A stretch of 27,329 nucleotides of DNA from a virus, in the IMG/VR virus record IMGVR_UViG_3300007541_000156, positions 1 to 27,329 of that record. The stretch is one strand, 5' to 3'. Every line of letters begins with the position of its first letter. Within the stretch, counting starts at the first letter, position 1. The notes under the pieces are model-generated. The model did not search any database. It was not told where the DNA came from and saw only the letters and a program-made list of their open reading frames with translations. Shown here in pieces: positions 1-7,693 of this stretch. Both the position numbers and the translations under genes were made by a program.

Positions 1-279
1 ATGATTTATACAGACAGTAGATACGCAGAGGGTCAGCTAATTAAGACCTATGACGCTCGTAAAAACAACTACTCCCTAGCTGTTGCACGAGAAATCCCCA
101 CATCGTCTTCCGAGTTCTATTACTACACGTGGGCTACCCGTGACCGCATTGATTTATTGGCACATCGTCTATTAGGTAGTGCGGATTTGTGGTGGAAAAT
201 CATGGACTTTAATCCTGAAATTGGAAACGCATTTGATATTGCCCCAGGAACAGTATTAAGGATTCCTAGTGGCAAGTAA
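1..279 (+). CDS. Baseplate wedge protein, LysM/gp53-like
   Basis: This 92-residue protein probably belongs to the baseplate. Its C-terminal half, with DLWWKIMDFNPEI and then PGTVLRIP, follows the pattern of LysM-like modules in small tail proteins such as P2 gpX and T4 gp53. Those join the wedge or the tail tube end to the hub. The ATG is the first base of the window, so an upstream extension cannot be excluded, but the length fits the family. The gene overlaps the next one by 11 bases and heads a run of baseplate genes, which supports the call. The family recognition is from sequence pattern only. Confidence 0.7.
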   Translation: MIYTDSRYAEGQLIKTYDARKNNYSLAVAREIPTSSSEFYYYTWATRDRIDLLAHRLLGSADLWWKIMDFNPEIGNAFDIAPGTVLRIPSGK

Positions 280-1681
280 AGCAGTAGGTAAGTTTAGAAA
301 TGGCACGCAATTCAGGCTGTCATTTCCTACTTTGCCAAACCTGTCTGTACAGCCTCTTTCTATAGAGCTAATTCAAAAGCAAGGTCATCACGATGTTTTA
401 GTGGTGGAATATGCCAGCACTAGTAATTACTGGTTTAAAAGATTAAAAACAGGAATACCTGTTCAATTTTGGTGGCAGCAAGGTTCGAGAAGCAGGTCAT
501 GGGTTGGCTACATTTCAACTGTTTCCAAGAAAACTGCAGGACAGCAAGAACGCCCTCTAAAGATGTACTGCGTGGGAGCATCGTTTAAGTTTAAAAACAA
601 CAAACCACGAGTATTTAAAAACAAAACAATATCTGAGGTCGTTGCTCTTTTAGCAAAAGAACAAGGATTTAAGTTTGTCGGTGAAAATCACCCGCTTAGA
701 TACTCGCAGATGTCTATTTCTGGAGAAAGCTATTGGGAGTGGATTCAGAAAGCCGCAAAACGCATTGGGTATTTTGCGTACATCGAAGGAATGGCGCTGG
801 TATTTAAACCAGTAGATAAAGTTTTAGACGAAGCATCTACGGACGTTCCTCTAATGCAGTTTTGGGGATTTTCACGCCCAACGTCTCAGTACCAACTAGA
901 TAGAACTCTGGACTCTATCGAGGTTTTGAGCGGAGAGTATGTGGAAGACGGTTTTTCTCATAGAACAGTAAAACAAGTTGGTGGTGTAGACCCAATTACT
1001 AATAAAAAGTATTTTTACAGCTCTAGCCCTAAGACAACTGGAACATCAATGAGGCAAAACACCAGTGACGTTTTGTTTAATGACCAGCAGTATGACCGTG
1101 TAATAAACAGTAGAACATCAGCCCAGTACAACGCCGTGGCTGAGGCACATCTTTCTCGTTTTAACTTGCCAGCTAAATTGATTGGGCAAGGTGACCCTCG
1201 AATCTCTCCTTTTAAAATGCTTTATGTTGAGGGAACGGGAGAAGAAACAGACGGCTACTGGCTAATTAGAACTGCTAAGCACGTCTTTAGGCGAGGCGGT
1301 CACTACGGAATTGAAATTACTGCAGCTACGGATGGTTTGGGGCCAAACCGAGTAACTGCAAAAAGACGGGGAACGTATTCGGGTCAAAATACTTCGAGAA
1401 CAACTAACTACCTTAATACCAGGGGTGTGGGAACATTAAACTTTGACCAATTACTTTCAAACGCAACCTACACCACAGACTCTAGGGGTACTTACGCTCA
1501 AGTCAGGTTGAACCAAACAAACTACAGCTCAGCTGAGACAATTGTTCTGGAAAATAAAGTGGACGTCAATTCGCTTATTGCTTCCAAACAAACGGGAGCT
1601 ATACAAGGAGCAATCCGTACTCCTACGAATTGGAAGTCTAAGTACTTAGGAACTCCATTTAAGAAGAGTAGGTGTCAATAA
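269..1681 (+). CDS. Baseplate hub protein, gpD/gp27-like
   Basis: This 470-residue protein resembles the late-control gpD / T4 gp27 / VgrG-N family, which forms the trimeric hub at the tail tip. Family-like stretches include VFKNKTISEVVALLAKEQGF (about residue 112) and the following YWEWIQKAAKRIGYFAYIEG, the usual spacing of the gpD core. The start is a GTG at 269 inside the end of the previous gene; no earlier in-frame start gives a sensible protein. The C-terminal 100 residues, rich in Thr, Asn and Tyr, are less conserved-looking. The next gene begins in a TAATG overlap at 1681. The neighbouring gp25, gpJ and spike genes support a hub role. Confidence 0.75.
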   Translation: MASKAVGKFRNGTQFRLSFPTLPNLSVQPLSIELIQKQGHHDVLVVEYASTSNYWFKRLKTGIPVQFWWQQGSRSRSWVGYISTVSKKTAGQQERPLKMYCVGASFKFKNNKPRVFKNKTISEVVALLAKEQGFKFVGENHPLRYSQMSISGESYWEWIQKAAKRIGYFAYIEGMALVFKPVDKVLDEASTDVPLMQFWGFSRPTSQYQLDRTLDSIEVLSGEYVEDGFSHRTVKQVGGVDPITNKKYFYSSSPKTTGTSMRQNTSDVLFNDQQYDRVINSRTSAQYNAVAEAHLSRFNLPAKLIGQGDPRISPFKMLYVEGTGEETDGYWLIRTAKHVFRRGGHYGIEITAATDGLGPNRVTAKRRGTYSGQNTSRTTNYLNTRGVGTLNFDQLLSNATYTTDSRGTYAQVRLNQTNYSSAETIVLENKVDVNSLIASKQTGAIQGAIRTPTNWKSKYLGTPFKKSRCQ

Positions 1682-2088
1682 TGGCTATTTCTGAAATGAC
1701 TATTTCACTGCCGTTTGGCATAAGTGACTTTGGCGGCGTTACCTCTACGACTAATCAAGAAAAGATTTGGGCTGACCGTGTTAGGTCAGTTGTGGGAACA
1801 TCAGTGCAAGAGCGGGTCATGAGACCAGCTTTTGGAACCGAGATTCCTCGTACGCTGTTTGAGACAGAAGAAGTCATGAGCACTCGCATTGAAGAAGAGA
1901 TTTCTCAAGCATTTACTTCGTATCTTCCACTTTTAACCTTAGACAGTGTTTCCGTGGAGTTTGATTCTAGGGTGGATGTAATTACTGCAACCATCATCTA
2001 CGAACTACCTAACGAAGAAGAAGCAACTGTTTCTATAGGAATAGCCACAGTTTCAAATGACCAGCCAATTAGTGAGGTATTACAGTAA
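1681..2088 (+). CDS. Baseplate wedge protein, GPW/gp25 family
   Basis: This protein of about 135 residues matches the gp25/gpW baseplate wedge family, which joins the wedge to the sheath-initiating end of the tail. The diagnostic central part is the RPAFGTEIP segment (equivalent to the EPR-type motif), followed by an acidic helix (EEEISQAF) and a C-terminal beta strand pair typical of the family. I chose the ATG at 1681, which overlaps the upstream TAA stop, because the next gene junction (2088) uses the same TAATG layout. A GTG at 1672 would add three residues. The adjacent gpJ-like gene is the usual neighbour. Confidence 0.85.
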   Translation: MAISEMTISLPFGISDFGGVTSTTNQEKIWADRVRSVVGTSVQERVMRPAFGTEIPRTLFETEEVMSTRIEEEISQAFTSYLPLLTLDSVSVEFDSRVDVITATIIYELPNEEEATVSIGIATVSNDQPISEVLQ

Positions 2089-3965
2089 TGGTCGCTCAAG
2101 TAAGTAACATTCCAACAGCTGTCGACTATACGAGTCGTGATTACTACTCGTTAAGAGATGAGCTTATCGCACGAGTAAAAGCACGTGTAAATGTTGTTGA
2201 TGCTAACAGGCAATGGACGGGCGAAGACCCCGCTGATTTTGGTGTGGCCCTCATTGAGGCGTTTGCCTACATGGGTGACATTGTCAGCTATTACATCGAC
2301 CGAATTGCAAACGAAACATATCTGCCTACGGCAACCCAGCGCAAAAACATTATTAATCTAGCTAATATCTATGGATATTTGCCATCAGGCTATCGCTCAG
2401 CTGTTACAACCATTCAGTTCACCAATACAGACACCTCCGCTGTTGTGCTGCCTGCTAACACTCAGCTTTTGGCAGAGGTTATTTGTGATGATGTTGTAGA
2501 ACAGCTTATCTTTACAACTTCTGAAGAAGTCACTGTTCCTGCGCTGGTGGGAGGTGTTGCGGGAACTGCAACCGTCTCTGCTACCCATGGAGAGGACGTT
2601 TCTCTCCGTGCTGAGAACCTCTCTACTGGTGGGAACGACATTGCTGGTGAATTTTTGGGAACGTCCAGCGGTGCTCCAAACCAGATTTACACGCTTGCTG
2701 AAAACCAAGTTGTTGAGGGTTCCATTGTGGTGTACGTACAAAACGGTGATTTGTATGAGCCATGGGAGCAGGTAATTCACCTTGCAGATTATGGTCCGAG
2801 AGATGCTGTGTACTCACTACGTCTTGACGAAGATAACTTTGTTAGCGTTGTTTTTGGTGACGGTGTTTCTGGTGCTATTCCAAACATTTATGCAGGTATT
2901 AAAGCTGTGTACTCAGTTGGAGGCGGAGAAGTAGGAAACATTGCTACTGGACTTGTAACTGACTTCTTGAGCGTTCCTGGCAAGACTGAGTCTGAGGTAG
3001 CTGACATTGCAGCGTTGGTAACTCTTACAAACACCACTGTTGGTATTGGTGGTGTTGACCCAGAAAGCAACGACTCTATTAGGCAGAACGCCCCCAAACT
3101 ATTGAGCGCATTTAACAGGGCTGTTAGCCTCGCTGATTATGCCGAGCTTGCTTTGGGAGTTACAAATGCTGGAAAGGCTAAGGCTGAGGCTGAATCTCCA
3201 ACGTCTGTAACGCTTTACGTTGCACCTCAAAGAAACGTAGGAAGTCTTGATGCTTTCCCTGGCTTTAATGCCACAGGAGCAGTTGTAACTAGTGAGTGGA
3301 CAACTCTAAGAGATGATGTTCAGGAGTTTATGACTGACAAGACTCAAATTGGTGTCTCTCTAACTGTTTCTCCACCAACGTACGTACCAGTGAACGTAAG
3401 TCTGACCTACGCTACGCTGCCACAGTATGACGCAGCGGTAGTAGAACAAGAAATAAAGAACACACTATTGACAGAGTTTGATTATGCAAACCTAGACTTT
3501 GGTAGAAACATTACTCCTGAAGACATTGAGTTTGTTCTAAAACAGGTTGATGGGGTTCGTTGGGTTCAAGTGGCCTCTGTTGTAAGAGCCTCCAATCAGC
3601 CCGTAGGTATCACGTCTCTGCTTGGAGACCCTGACGAAATCTTTGTATTCCAAGAAACTGGAATTACTATTGCAGCGGCTTCTAGTGATGCGACTCTTGC
3701 CTCGCTTACAGTGCCTGGAGGCACAACTCTTAGCCCAACATTCAACAGTGGCTTCTACAGCTACAACTTGTTGAACGTAACTACTAACCAGATTACGTTG
3801 ACACCTGCAGCTACGGAAACAAACGCAAAAATTACAATTAATGGCAATGCAGTTGCTACTCCAATTGACACTCCTGCTGGTGGGGTCACAAACATTGCAA
3901 TTGTAGTTACTGCTAATGACAACAGCACAGTCAAGGTATACAGCGTCACAGTATCGAGGCCGTAG
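2088..3965 (+). CDS. Baseplate J-like protein with C-terminal cadherin-like domain
   Basis: This 625-residue protein is a gpJ/gp6-type baseplate wedge protein. The N-terminal region has the typical DYTSRDYYSLRDELI opening and an early segment ADFGVALIEAFAYMGDIVSY. The middle contains FGDGVSGAIPN, a hallmark of the Baseplate_J family. From about residue 535 a separate beta-sandwich follows. Its pattern LASLTVPGGTTLSPTF, then SYNL, and a terminal VKVYSVTVSRP is that of the bacterial cadherin-like beta-sandwich family (PF12733). Such add-on domains are often surface-exposed and may bind carbohydrate or neighbouring tail parts. The start overlaps the upstream stop (TAATG), and the next gene starts in the TAG stop. 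Confidence 0.85.
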   Translation: MVAQVSNIPTAVDYTSRDYYSLRDELIARVKARVNVVDANRQWTGEDPADFGVALIEAFAYMGDIVSYYIDRIANETYLPTATQRKNIINLANIYGYLPSGYRSAVTTIQFTNTDTSAVVLPANTQLLAEVICDDVVEQLIFTTSEEVTVPALVGGVAGTATVSATHGEDVSLRAENLSTGGNDIAGEFLGTSSGAPNQIYTLAENQVVEGSIVVYVQNGDLYEPWEQVIHLADYGPRDAVYSLRLDEDNFVSVVFGDGVSGAIPNIYAGIKAVYSVGGGEVGNIATGLVTDFLSVPGKTESEVADIAALVTLTNTTVGIGGVDPESNDSIRQNAPKLLSAFNRAVSLADYAELALGVTNAGKAKAEAESPTSVTLYVAPQRNVGSLDAFPGFNATGAVVTSEWTTLRDDVQEFMTDKTQIGVSLTVSPPTYVPVNVSLTYATLPQYDAAVVEQEIKNTLLTEFDYANLDFGRNITPEDIEFVLKQVDGVRWVQVASVVRASNQPVGITSLLGDPDEIFVFQETGITIAAASSDATLASLTVPGGTTLSPTFNSGFYSYNLLNVTTNQITLTPAATETNAKITINGNAVATPIDTPAGGVTNIAIVVTANDNSTVKVYSVTVSRP

Positions 3966-4450
3966 TGCACACCGATTATTCAGGAGTTTATAGAGGAACG
4001 GTTTATAGTAACCGTGACCCCGCCAATCAGGGTCGTTTGAAAATTCAAATTCCTCAACTTCTGGCAGCTACTCCTACTGAGTGGGCTTGGCCTGTAACAG
4101 ATGAAATTGTGCAGAACAAACTCCCCGAAGTAGGTCAGGGTGTTTGGGTACTGTTTGAAGGTGGAAACATTGACTTTCCTATATGGCTAGGAGTTTTTGG
4201 AAAACCTCAAACTTCAGGGTCTCGAATGTATGTGGGGTCGTTACCAAGCGACTCTTACCCAGCAACAATAGTTACATCAGCTGGATTTAGTGGAAAACTG
4301 CACCTTCAATTAATAGACACTTTGATTGCCCTAGCAAATGCAGTAAACACATTAGAAACAGACGTGTCTACTTTGCAGGGTCAGGTGTCTAGTTTGCAAT
4401 CAGACGTAACTGATTTGCAGACTAGAGTGACAAATCTAGAGGGCGCATAG
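3965..4450 (+). CDS. Baseplate spike OB-fold protein (gp5/VgrG-like) with coiled coil
   Basis: This 161-residue protein has an N-terminal OB-fold of the gp5/VgrG type at about residues 5-85. Characteristic stretches are NQGRLKIQIP, EVGQGVWVLFEGGN and PIWLGVFG, which correspond to the strands of the spike OB domain that sits under the hub. Residues about 110-159 form a heptad-repeat coiled coil (LETDVSTLQGQVSSLQSDV and onward) that probably trimerises the spike in place of a beta-helix. There is no lysozyme domain. The start is a GTG sharing its G with the upstream TAG stop. It follows the J-like gene, and 52 bases separate it from the next gene. Confidence 0.75.
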   Translation: MHTDYSGVYRGTVYSNRDPANQGRLKIQIPQLLAATPTEWAWPVTDEIVQNKLPEVGQGVWVLFEGGNIDFPIWLGVFGKPQTSGSRMYVGSLPSDSYPATIVTSAGFSGKLHLQLIDTLIALANAVNTLETDVSTLQGQVSSLQSDVTDLQTRVTNLEGA

Positions 4451-4502
4451 CAAGTAAAAAGGCCAATATCAGGCGAAAATAGAGTGAAGCTTAGGAGATT
4501 AC

Positions 4503-4940
4503 ATGGCTGCGTCCTATCCCATTTCAATTAAGACGTTTGTAGCTAAAGTAAACCTTCAGGACCTAGTCGTTGCTGAAGACGTTAACGGCGTCTATGACGA
4601 AGTAACTGCCATTGAAACACAGCTTGGTGCGGGTGGAGTAGCGACTAGCGATACTTGGGGTTCATACACCTTTAGTTCTGCGACAACTAACTGGGGTTCT
4701 TTGCGCCTCAGATTGCGCAACATTGAAGCAGGTGTTTACACCGCTGTTACTGCTCGTGTCAGCACAACAGGGGGGTCTACTGTTGTCCCCTCTAGTGCAA
4801 GCACTAAGGGCGTCATTATTAAAGGCGCTGCTAGTCAAACCGCAAACTTGCTTGAGTTCCAGAACTCTTCGGGAACGGTTACTGGTAGCGTAAATGCCGC
4901 AGGTGCGTTTGTCGGAGTAGTTGACGGCGGAACTGCTTAA
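4503..4940 (+). CDS. Putative tail fibre or tail-tip structural protein
   Basis: I cannot assign a firm family to this 145-residue protein. Its C-terminal third, with GVIIKGAASQTANLLEFQN followed by SSGTVTGSVNAAGAFVG, is a pattern often seen in phage tail fibre and appendage proteins, where strands lead into a trimeric shaft. The N-terminal part (residues 1-60) is a polar helix-strand mix. It has its own AGGAG ribosome binding site after the only 52-base gap in the baseplate cluster. Its position between the spike and the gpI-like gene supports a structural role at the tail tip. Confidence 0.5.
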   Translation: MAASYPISIKTFVAKVNLQDLVVAEDVNGVYDEVTAIETQLGAGGVATSDTWGSYTFSSATTNWGSLRLRLRNIEAGVYTAVTARVSTTGGSTVVPSSASTKGVIIKGAASQTANLLEFQNSSGTVTGSVNAAGAFVGVVDGGTA

Positions 4941-4949
4941 GAGGTTTAA

Positions 4950-5939
4950 ATGGGTATTTATAGTGTTGCAGTATATGGAGTAGACAAATATGGTGAGGCT
5001 CCTCGTCTTGCGTACTCTGTAGCCCCATTCTTAGCATCAGCTACCACATACAACTCTGTAGAGCTTTCTTGGACTCAGCCTGAGGGAGACTACACAAGTC
5101 TTCGTCTTGTAAGAAGTCAAGATGGGTACTCAGAAACAGAAGAAGACGGAGTTATTCTTTGGGAGTGGCTTGACACGTCGGGTGAGCCACGCATCACTAC
5201 ATTTACCGATGAGCCAGAAGCGGTTTCTAGTCCCCTAGTTAGCGGACGCTTTGCTTATTATACGATTTGGGCTCTTAAAGACACAGGTACTTGGACTAAC
5301 ACTGGAGAAGTGGTCACTGTGGTGCCAGCTCCTCACGCATCTTCAGTTCCAGGCAATACATCCTTGATTTCTACTCAAGAAAAATTGATGGACTACTTGC
5401 CTAGGGTATACACATCTAGAACACAATCTCCTCTCGATGTGGTTGACCCTGATTCAGAGCTTTACAGATTTATGTCTGCGTTTTCATTCACTCTTGATGA
5501 GTTGCTAACTCTTGCAGACAACATTTTGCCAGATGAGTCTGGAAGATTTTTAGGTCCTGCGCTAGTTGATTTGGGTGCGCAAGAACTCGGATTTGCTTAT
5601 GACCCATACTTGCCAGTTAAAAACAAGAAACGACTAGTACGTGAGGGTATTGATATTTTTGCGTACAAAGGAACTGCTAATTCAGTTGCTTCTTATGCGG
5701 AGAGCCTCACGGGGTTTGCTCCAACGCTGACTGTCTCTCCAAATTTAATGCTGGGACTTGCAGACAGCACGTTCTATAAAAGCACAGGATTCTGGTACCC
5801 AACAGGCGATTGCACGCTGTCTCTAGAAACAACTATTCCTACGGTTACTACAAGCACCGAAACTAACACGATGGACCTTCAGTATTGTGCTCGTGCAGAG
5901 ATTTCAACAGCAGGAGCTGGACTTAAAAACGGAGACTAG
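4950..5939 (+). CDS. Tail protein, P2 gpI-like, ends at an in-frame amber codon
   Basis: The first 329 residues of this frame contain an N-terminal fibronectin-III-like beta domain (about residues 10-125) and then a P2 gpI-like baseplate domain (about residues 145-260), seen in the region from PDSELYRFMSAFSFTLDELL to KKRLVREGIDIFAYKGTANS. The gpI family connects baseplate to fibres. After this, a jelly-roll-like domain begins (from about residue 275) and is cut in mid-domain by TAG at 5937-5939. The same frame stays open for a further 485 codons. The mid-domain break strongly suggests that the true product spans 4950-7394 (814 residues counting the amber position). The start has a weak upstream AAGAGG. 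Confidence 0.8.
   Translation: MGIYSVAVYGVDKYGEAPRLAYSVAPFLASATTYNSVELSWTQPEGDYTSLRLVRSQDGYSETEEDGVILWEWLDTSGEPRITTFTDEPEAVSSPLVSGRFAYYTIWALKDTGTWTNTGEVVTVVPAPHASSVPGNTSLISTQEKLMDYLPRVYTSRTQSPLDVVDPDSELYRFMSAFSFTLDELLTLADNILPDESGRFLGPALVDLGAQELGFAYDPYLPVKNKKRLVREGIDIFAYKGTANSVASYAESLTGFAPTLTVSPNLMLGLADSTFYKSTGFWYPTGDCTLSLETTIPTVTTSTETNTMDLQYCARAEISTAGAGLKNGD
5937..5939 (+). other. In-frame amber codon inside the gpI-like tail gene
   Basis: TAG lies between codons for LKNGD and NPVTRGIPVDF. Reading on in the same frame gives continuous, domain-like protein with no frameshift, until the TAG at 7392-7394. No start codon with a ribosome binding site lies just downstream. TAG is used as a normal terminal stop by many genes here (for example at 3963, 13905, 15561 and 17629), so the code is not globally reassigned. 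The codon could be a programmed read-through site, a suppressor-dependent site, a real nonsense mutation, or a single-base assembly or population error (CAG, AAG, GAG, TAC or TGG are all one base away). Confidence 0.85.
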
Positions 5940-6026
5940 AACCCTGTAACTCGGGGTATTCCAGTTGACTTTAGTAATGAGTATACGTTTAGTTATTACA
6001 TTAAAACAGATACTGGAACTATCGAT

Positions 6027-7394
6027 GTGACTCCAAGTATTAGTTGGTATGACTATAAGGGAACCCTTCTTTCCACCGTGACTGCTGCCAGCGCCTCAAC
6101 AGCCACCACGTCTTGGTCGCAACAGTCTTTTACGGCTACAGCCCCAGGTGAAATTTACGAAGTAACTCAGTATGCAGTTGTGAGTGACACAGTTACTCTC
6201 ACCACCTCTAGTGCACACCTTTTCTTGGTTGGAGACAACATTGAAGTAGTAGGTGTAGATTCTGAAGTAGACGGTGTCTTTACAGTTACTGCAAAAACAA
6301 GTACAACAGTTAGCTATGACTTAGAGCCAAACACACCTGCACTTAACGTAGCAACCACAGCGGTTTCAAATGCAACAGTTGCCCCCGACGATAACCCCGC
6401 TGTGTACGCCAGTGTTTATCTAGAGTTCGATGACACAGGCACTGCGTATCTTGATTTAGTACAGTTTGCTGATTCTTCTGTCTCAGATTATGACGAAGCT
6501 CGTGCTGTAGAAGTTTTCTTAGAGCCAAGTAAAACAAACTTTTTAACTAACCCCACCTTTAATTCAGGAAACACTAGTGACTGGACAGTAGACGCAGACA
6601 GCTCTACGTACGAGACAGTAGATAGCCGAGATGTTCTGACAATTGTCGCTAATGCTGGTGCTGAAAGTTCTATTGCTGCTTCTACAGCTGCTGTTACAAC
6701 GGGTAAGTATTACACGTTCTCTATTTACGCAAAGATGGTAGGACTTACCGTAACTGCTGCGACGGTCGCTTCAAACGTTGCAACCATAACTCTTTCCGCA
6801 AGTCCTGCTTGGCAAGTTGGAGACACTATCTCAGTCAATGACGTGAGCGCAAGTCTTAATGGTGAGCATGAAATAACGGCAATTAGTGGCAACCAAGTTT
6901 CTTATGCAGTGGATGCTCCTGACCAAACAGTGTCTCTTTCAGGAAGTCCTAGAGCATGTCGTCCAGAAACAATGAATCTAAAAGTAGACGCATATGACAC
7001 TGTAGACAGTGCTGTTACGGATACTCGGACATCAGAAGACTTTTTGTTTACTGATAGTTGGGCAAGATACAGCACTACGTTATTTGTAAACCTCAGTAGC
7101 AACGCCACGAGACTTGATGTTTCAGTTGTAGGAGATACAGCGGGATGTTCTATGAGCTTTGATGATGCCCAAGTAGAAGAGTCATATTTGCCCACAGATT
7201 ATTTCGATGGTTCTTTCCCAGTAGCTTATGGAGCTGTCTGGGAAGGTACGGCTCACGATTCAGCCTCACACATCTATCCAAATAAGGGCGGCAAGCTAAT
7301 TCGGTTGAAAGAAAACCTAAAAGAATATTTGCCAATCAATACGGCATATCGAATTAGAACGTATGCGGGACTCGAATATTCGGTTCTTCCATAG
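6027..7394 (+). CDS. C-terminal part of the tail gene after the amber codon, carbohydrate-binding-like
   Basis: This open frame is in the same phase as the gpI-like gene and is really open from 5940; the GTG at 6027 is only the first possible start and has no ribosome binding site, so independent translation is unlikely. The protein holds two beta-sandwich modules of the CBM4/9 or jelly-roll type (for example NEYTFSYYIKT just before this start, YYTFSIYAKMVG, and LDLVQFAD). Each module carries an inserted subdomain of about 75 residues. The two inserts are similar to one another. The final segment (from about 7165, LPTDYFDGSFP and then ASHIYPNKGG) is typical of phage proteins that decorate fibres. 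A receptor or glycan-binding role is inferred. Confidence 0.7.
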   Translation: MTPSISWYDYKGTLLSTVTAASASTATTSWSQQSFTATAPGEIYEVTQYAVVSDTVTLTTSSAHLFLVGDNIEVVGVDSEVDGVFTVTAKTSTTVSYDLEPNTPALNVATTAVSNATVAPDDNPAVYASVYLEFDDTGTAYLDLVQFADSSVSDYDEARAVEVFLEPSKTNFLTNPTFNSGNTSDWTVDADSSTYETVDSRDVLTIVANAGAESSIAASTAAVTTGKYYTFSIYAKMVGLTVTAATVASNVATITLSASPAWQVGDTISVNDVSASLNGEHEITAISGNQVSYAVDAPDQTVSLSGSPRACRPETMNLKVDAYDTVDSAVTDTRTSEDFLFTDSWARYSTTLFVNLSSNATRLDVSVVGDTAGCSMSFDDAQVEESYLPTDYFDGSFPVAYGAVWEGTAHDSASHIYPNKGGKLIRLKENLKEYLPINTAYRIRTYAGLEYSVLP

Positions 7395-7421
7395 TAGAAT
7401 ACCGCTATGGACCTTCTACTA
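7388..7421 (+). promoter_or_regulatory. Two overlapping inverted repeats over the start of the membrane protein gene
   Basis: Two perfect inverted repeats overlap. TCCATAG (7388-7394) pairs with CTATGGA (7405-7411), which buries the ATG at 7407. TAGTAGAA (7392-7399) pairs with TTCTACTA (7414-7421), which leaves the ATG in a 14-base loop. The left arms share bases 7392-7394, so the two stems are mutually exclusive in RNA. The gene has no clear Shine-Dalgarno sequence. Start-site stem-loops are known to time holin translation in lambda; a similar role here is inference. Confidence 0.5.
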
Positions 7422-7673
7422 ATAGTTGTTGTTGCGGGCATGGCTACAGGCTATGTCACAGAGTTAGCCTCATCTCTCACAGCTAGTTGGTGGTCAACTA
7501 GCATTACTAAAAGAGTGTTGACTATACCCTTGGGGGTATTGTTTAGTTGGCTACTCGGAGTTAATGGTTTGGCCCTTGTTGTCACTGCTCCAGCTGCTGG
7601 TTTTTTGGCACTAGTAGTTATGTCGATAATTAATCGGCCTGTCGTAGTCACAGGTGGTAATCGTCGACTATGA
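7407..7673 (+). CDS. Small membrane protein, holin candidate
   Basis: This 88-residue protein is almost entirely hydrophobic. It has probably three membrane segments at about residues 2-24, 35-52 and 54-74, separated by short polar turns, and ends in a basic tail (NRPVVVTGGNRRL). Size and layout fit a phage holin of the three-segment type, and it follows the last tail gene by only 12 bases. No endolysin is visible in the window to confirm a lysis cassette, so it could equally be another small phage membrane protein. The start region shows competing hairpins (7388-7421), which would suit a product that must be made at a set time. Confidence in the gene is higher than in the role. Confidence 0.55.
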   Translation: MDLLLIVVVAGMATGYVTELASSLTASWWSTSITKRVLTIPLGVLFSWLLGVNGLALVVTAPAAGFLALVVMSIINRPVVVTGGNRRL

Positions 7674-7674
7674 T

Positions 7675-7693
7675 GACGTGCTATGTGCACGTC
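7675..7693 (+). promoter_or_regulatory. Inverted repeat enclosing the initiator start codon
   Basis: GACGTGC (7675-7681) and GCACGTC (7687-7693) are perfect 7-base arms around a 5-base loop that contains the ATG at 7683. The gene has no obvious Shine-Dalgarno sequence. The element could be a translational hairpin or a dyad operator for autoregulation; both are inference. Confidence 0.4.

Noticed and set aside
2397-2780. Minus-strand open frame within the J-like gene
   Set aside because: No ribosome binding site, no domain, and it is opposite a well-supported gene.
4451-4502. Promoter or terminator in the gap before the fibre-like gene
   Set aside because: No dyad, no T-run and no clear promoter elements; only an AGGAG ribosome binding site is supported.
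5937-5939. Genome-wide reassignment of TAG
   Set aside because: Many genes in the window end with TAG right before a well-placed ribosome binding site and start codon, so TAG must act as a stop.
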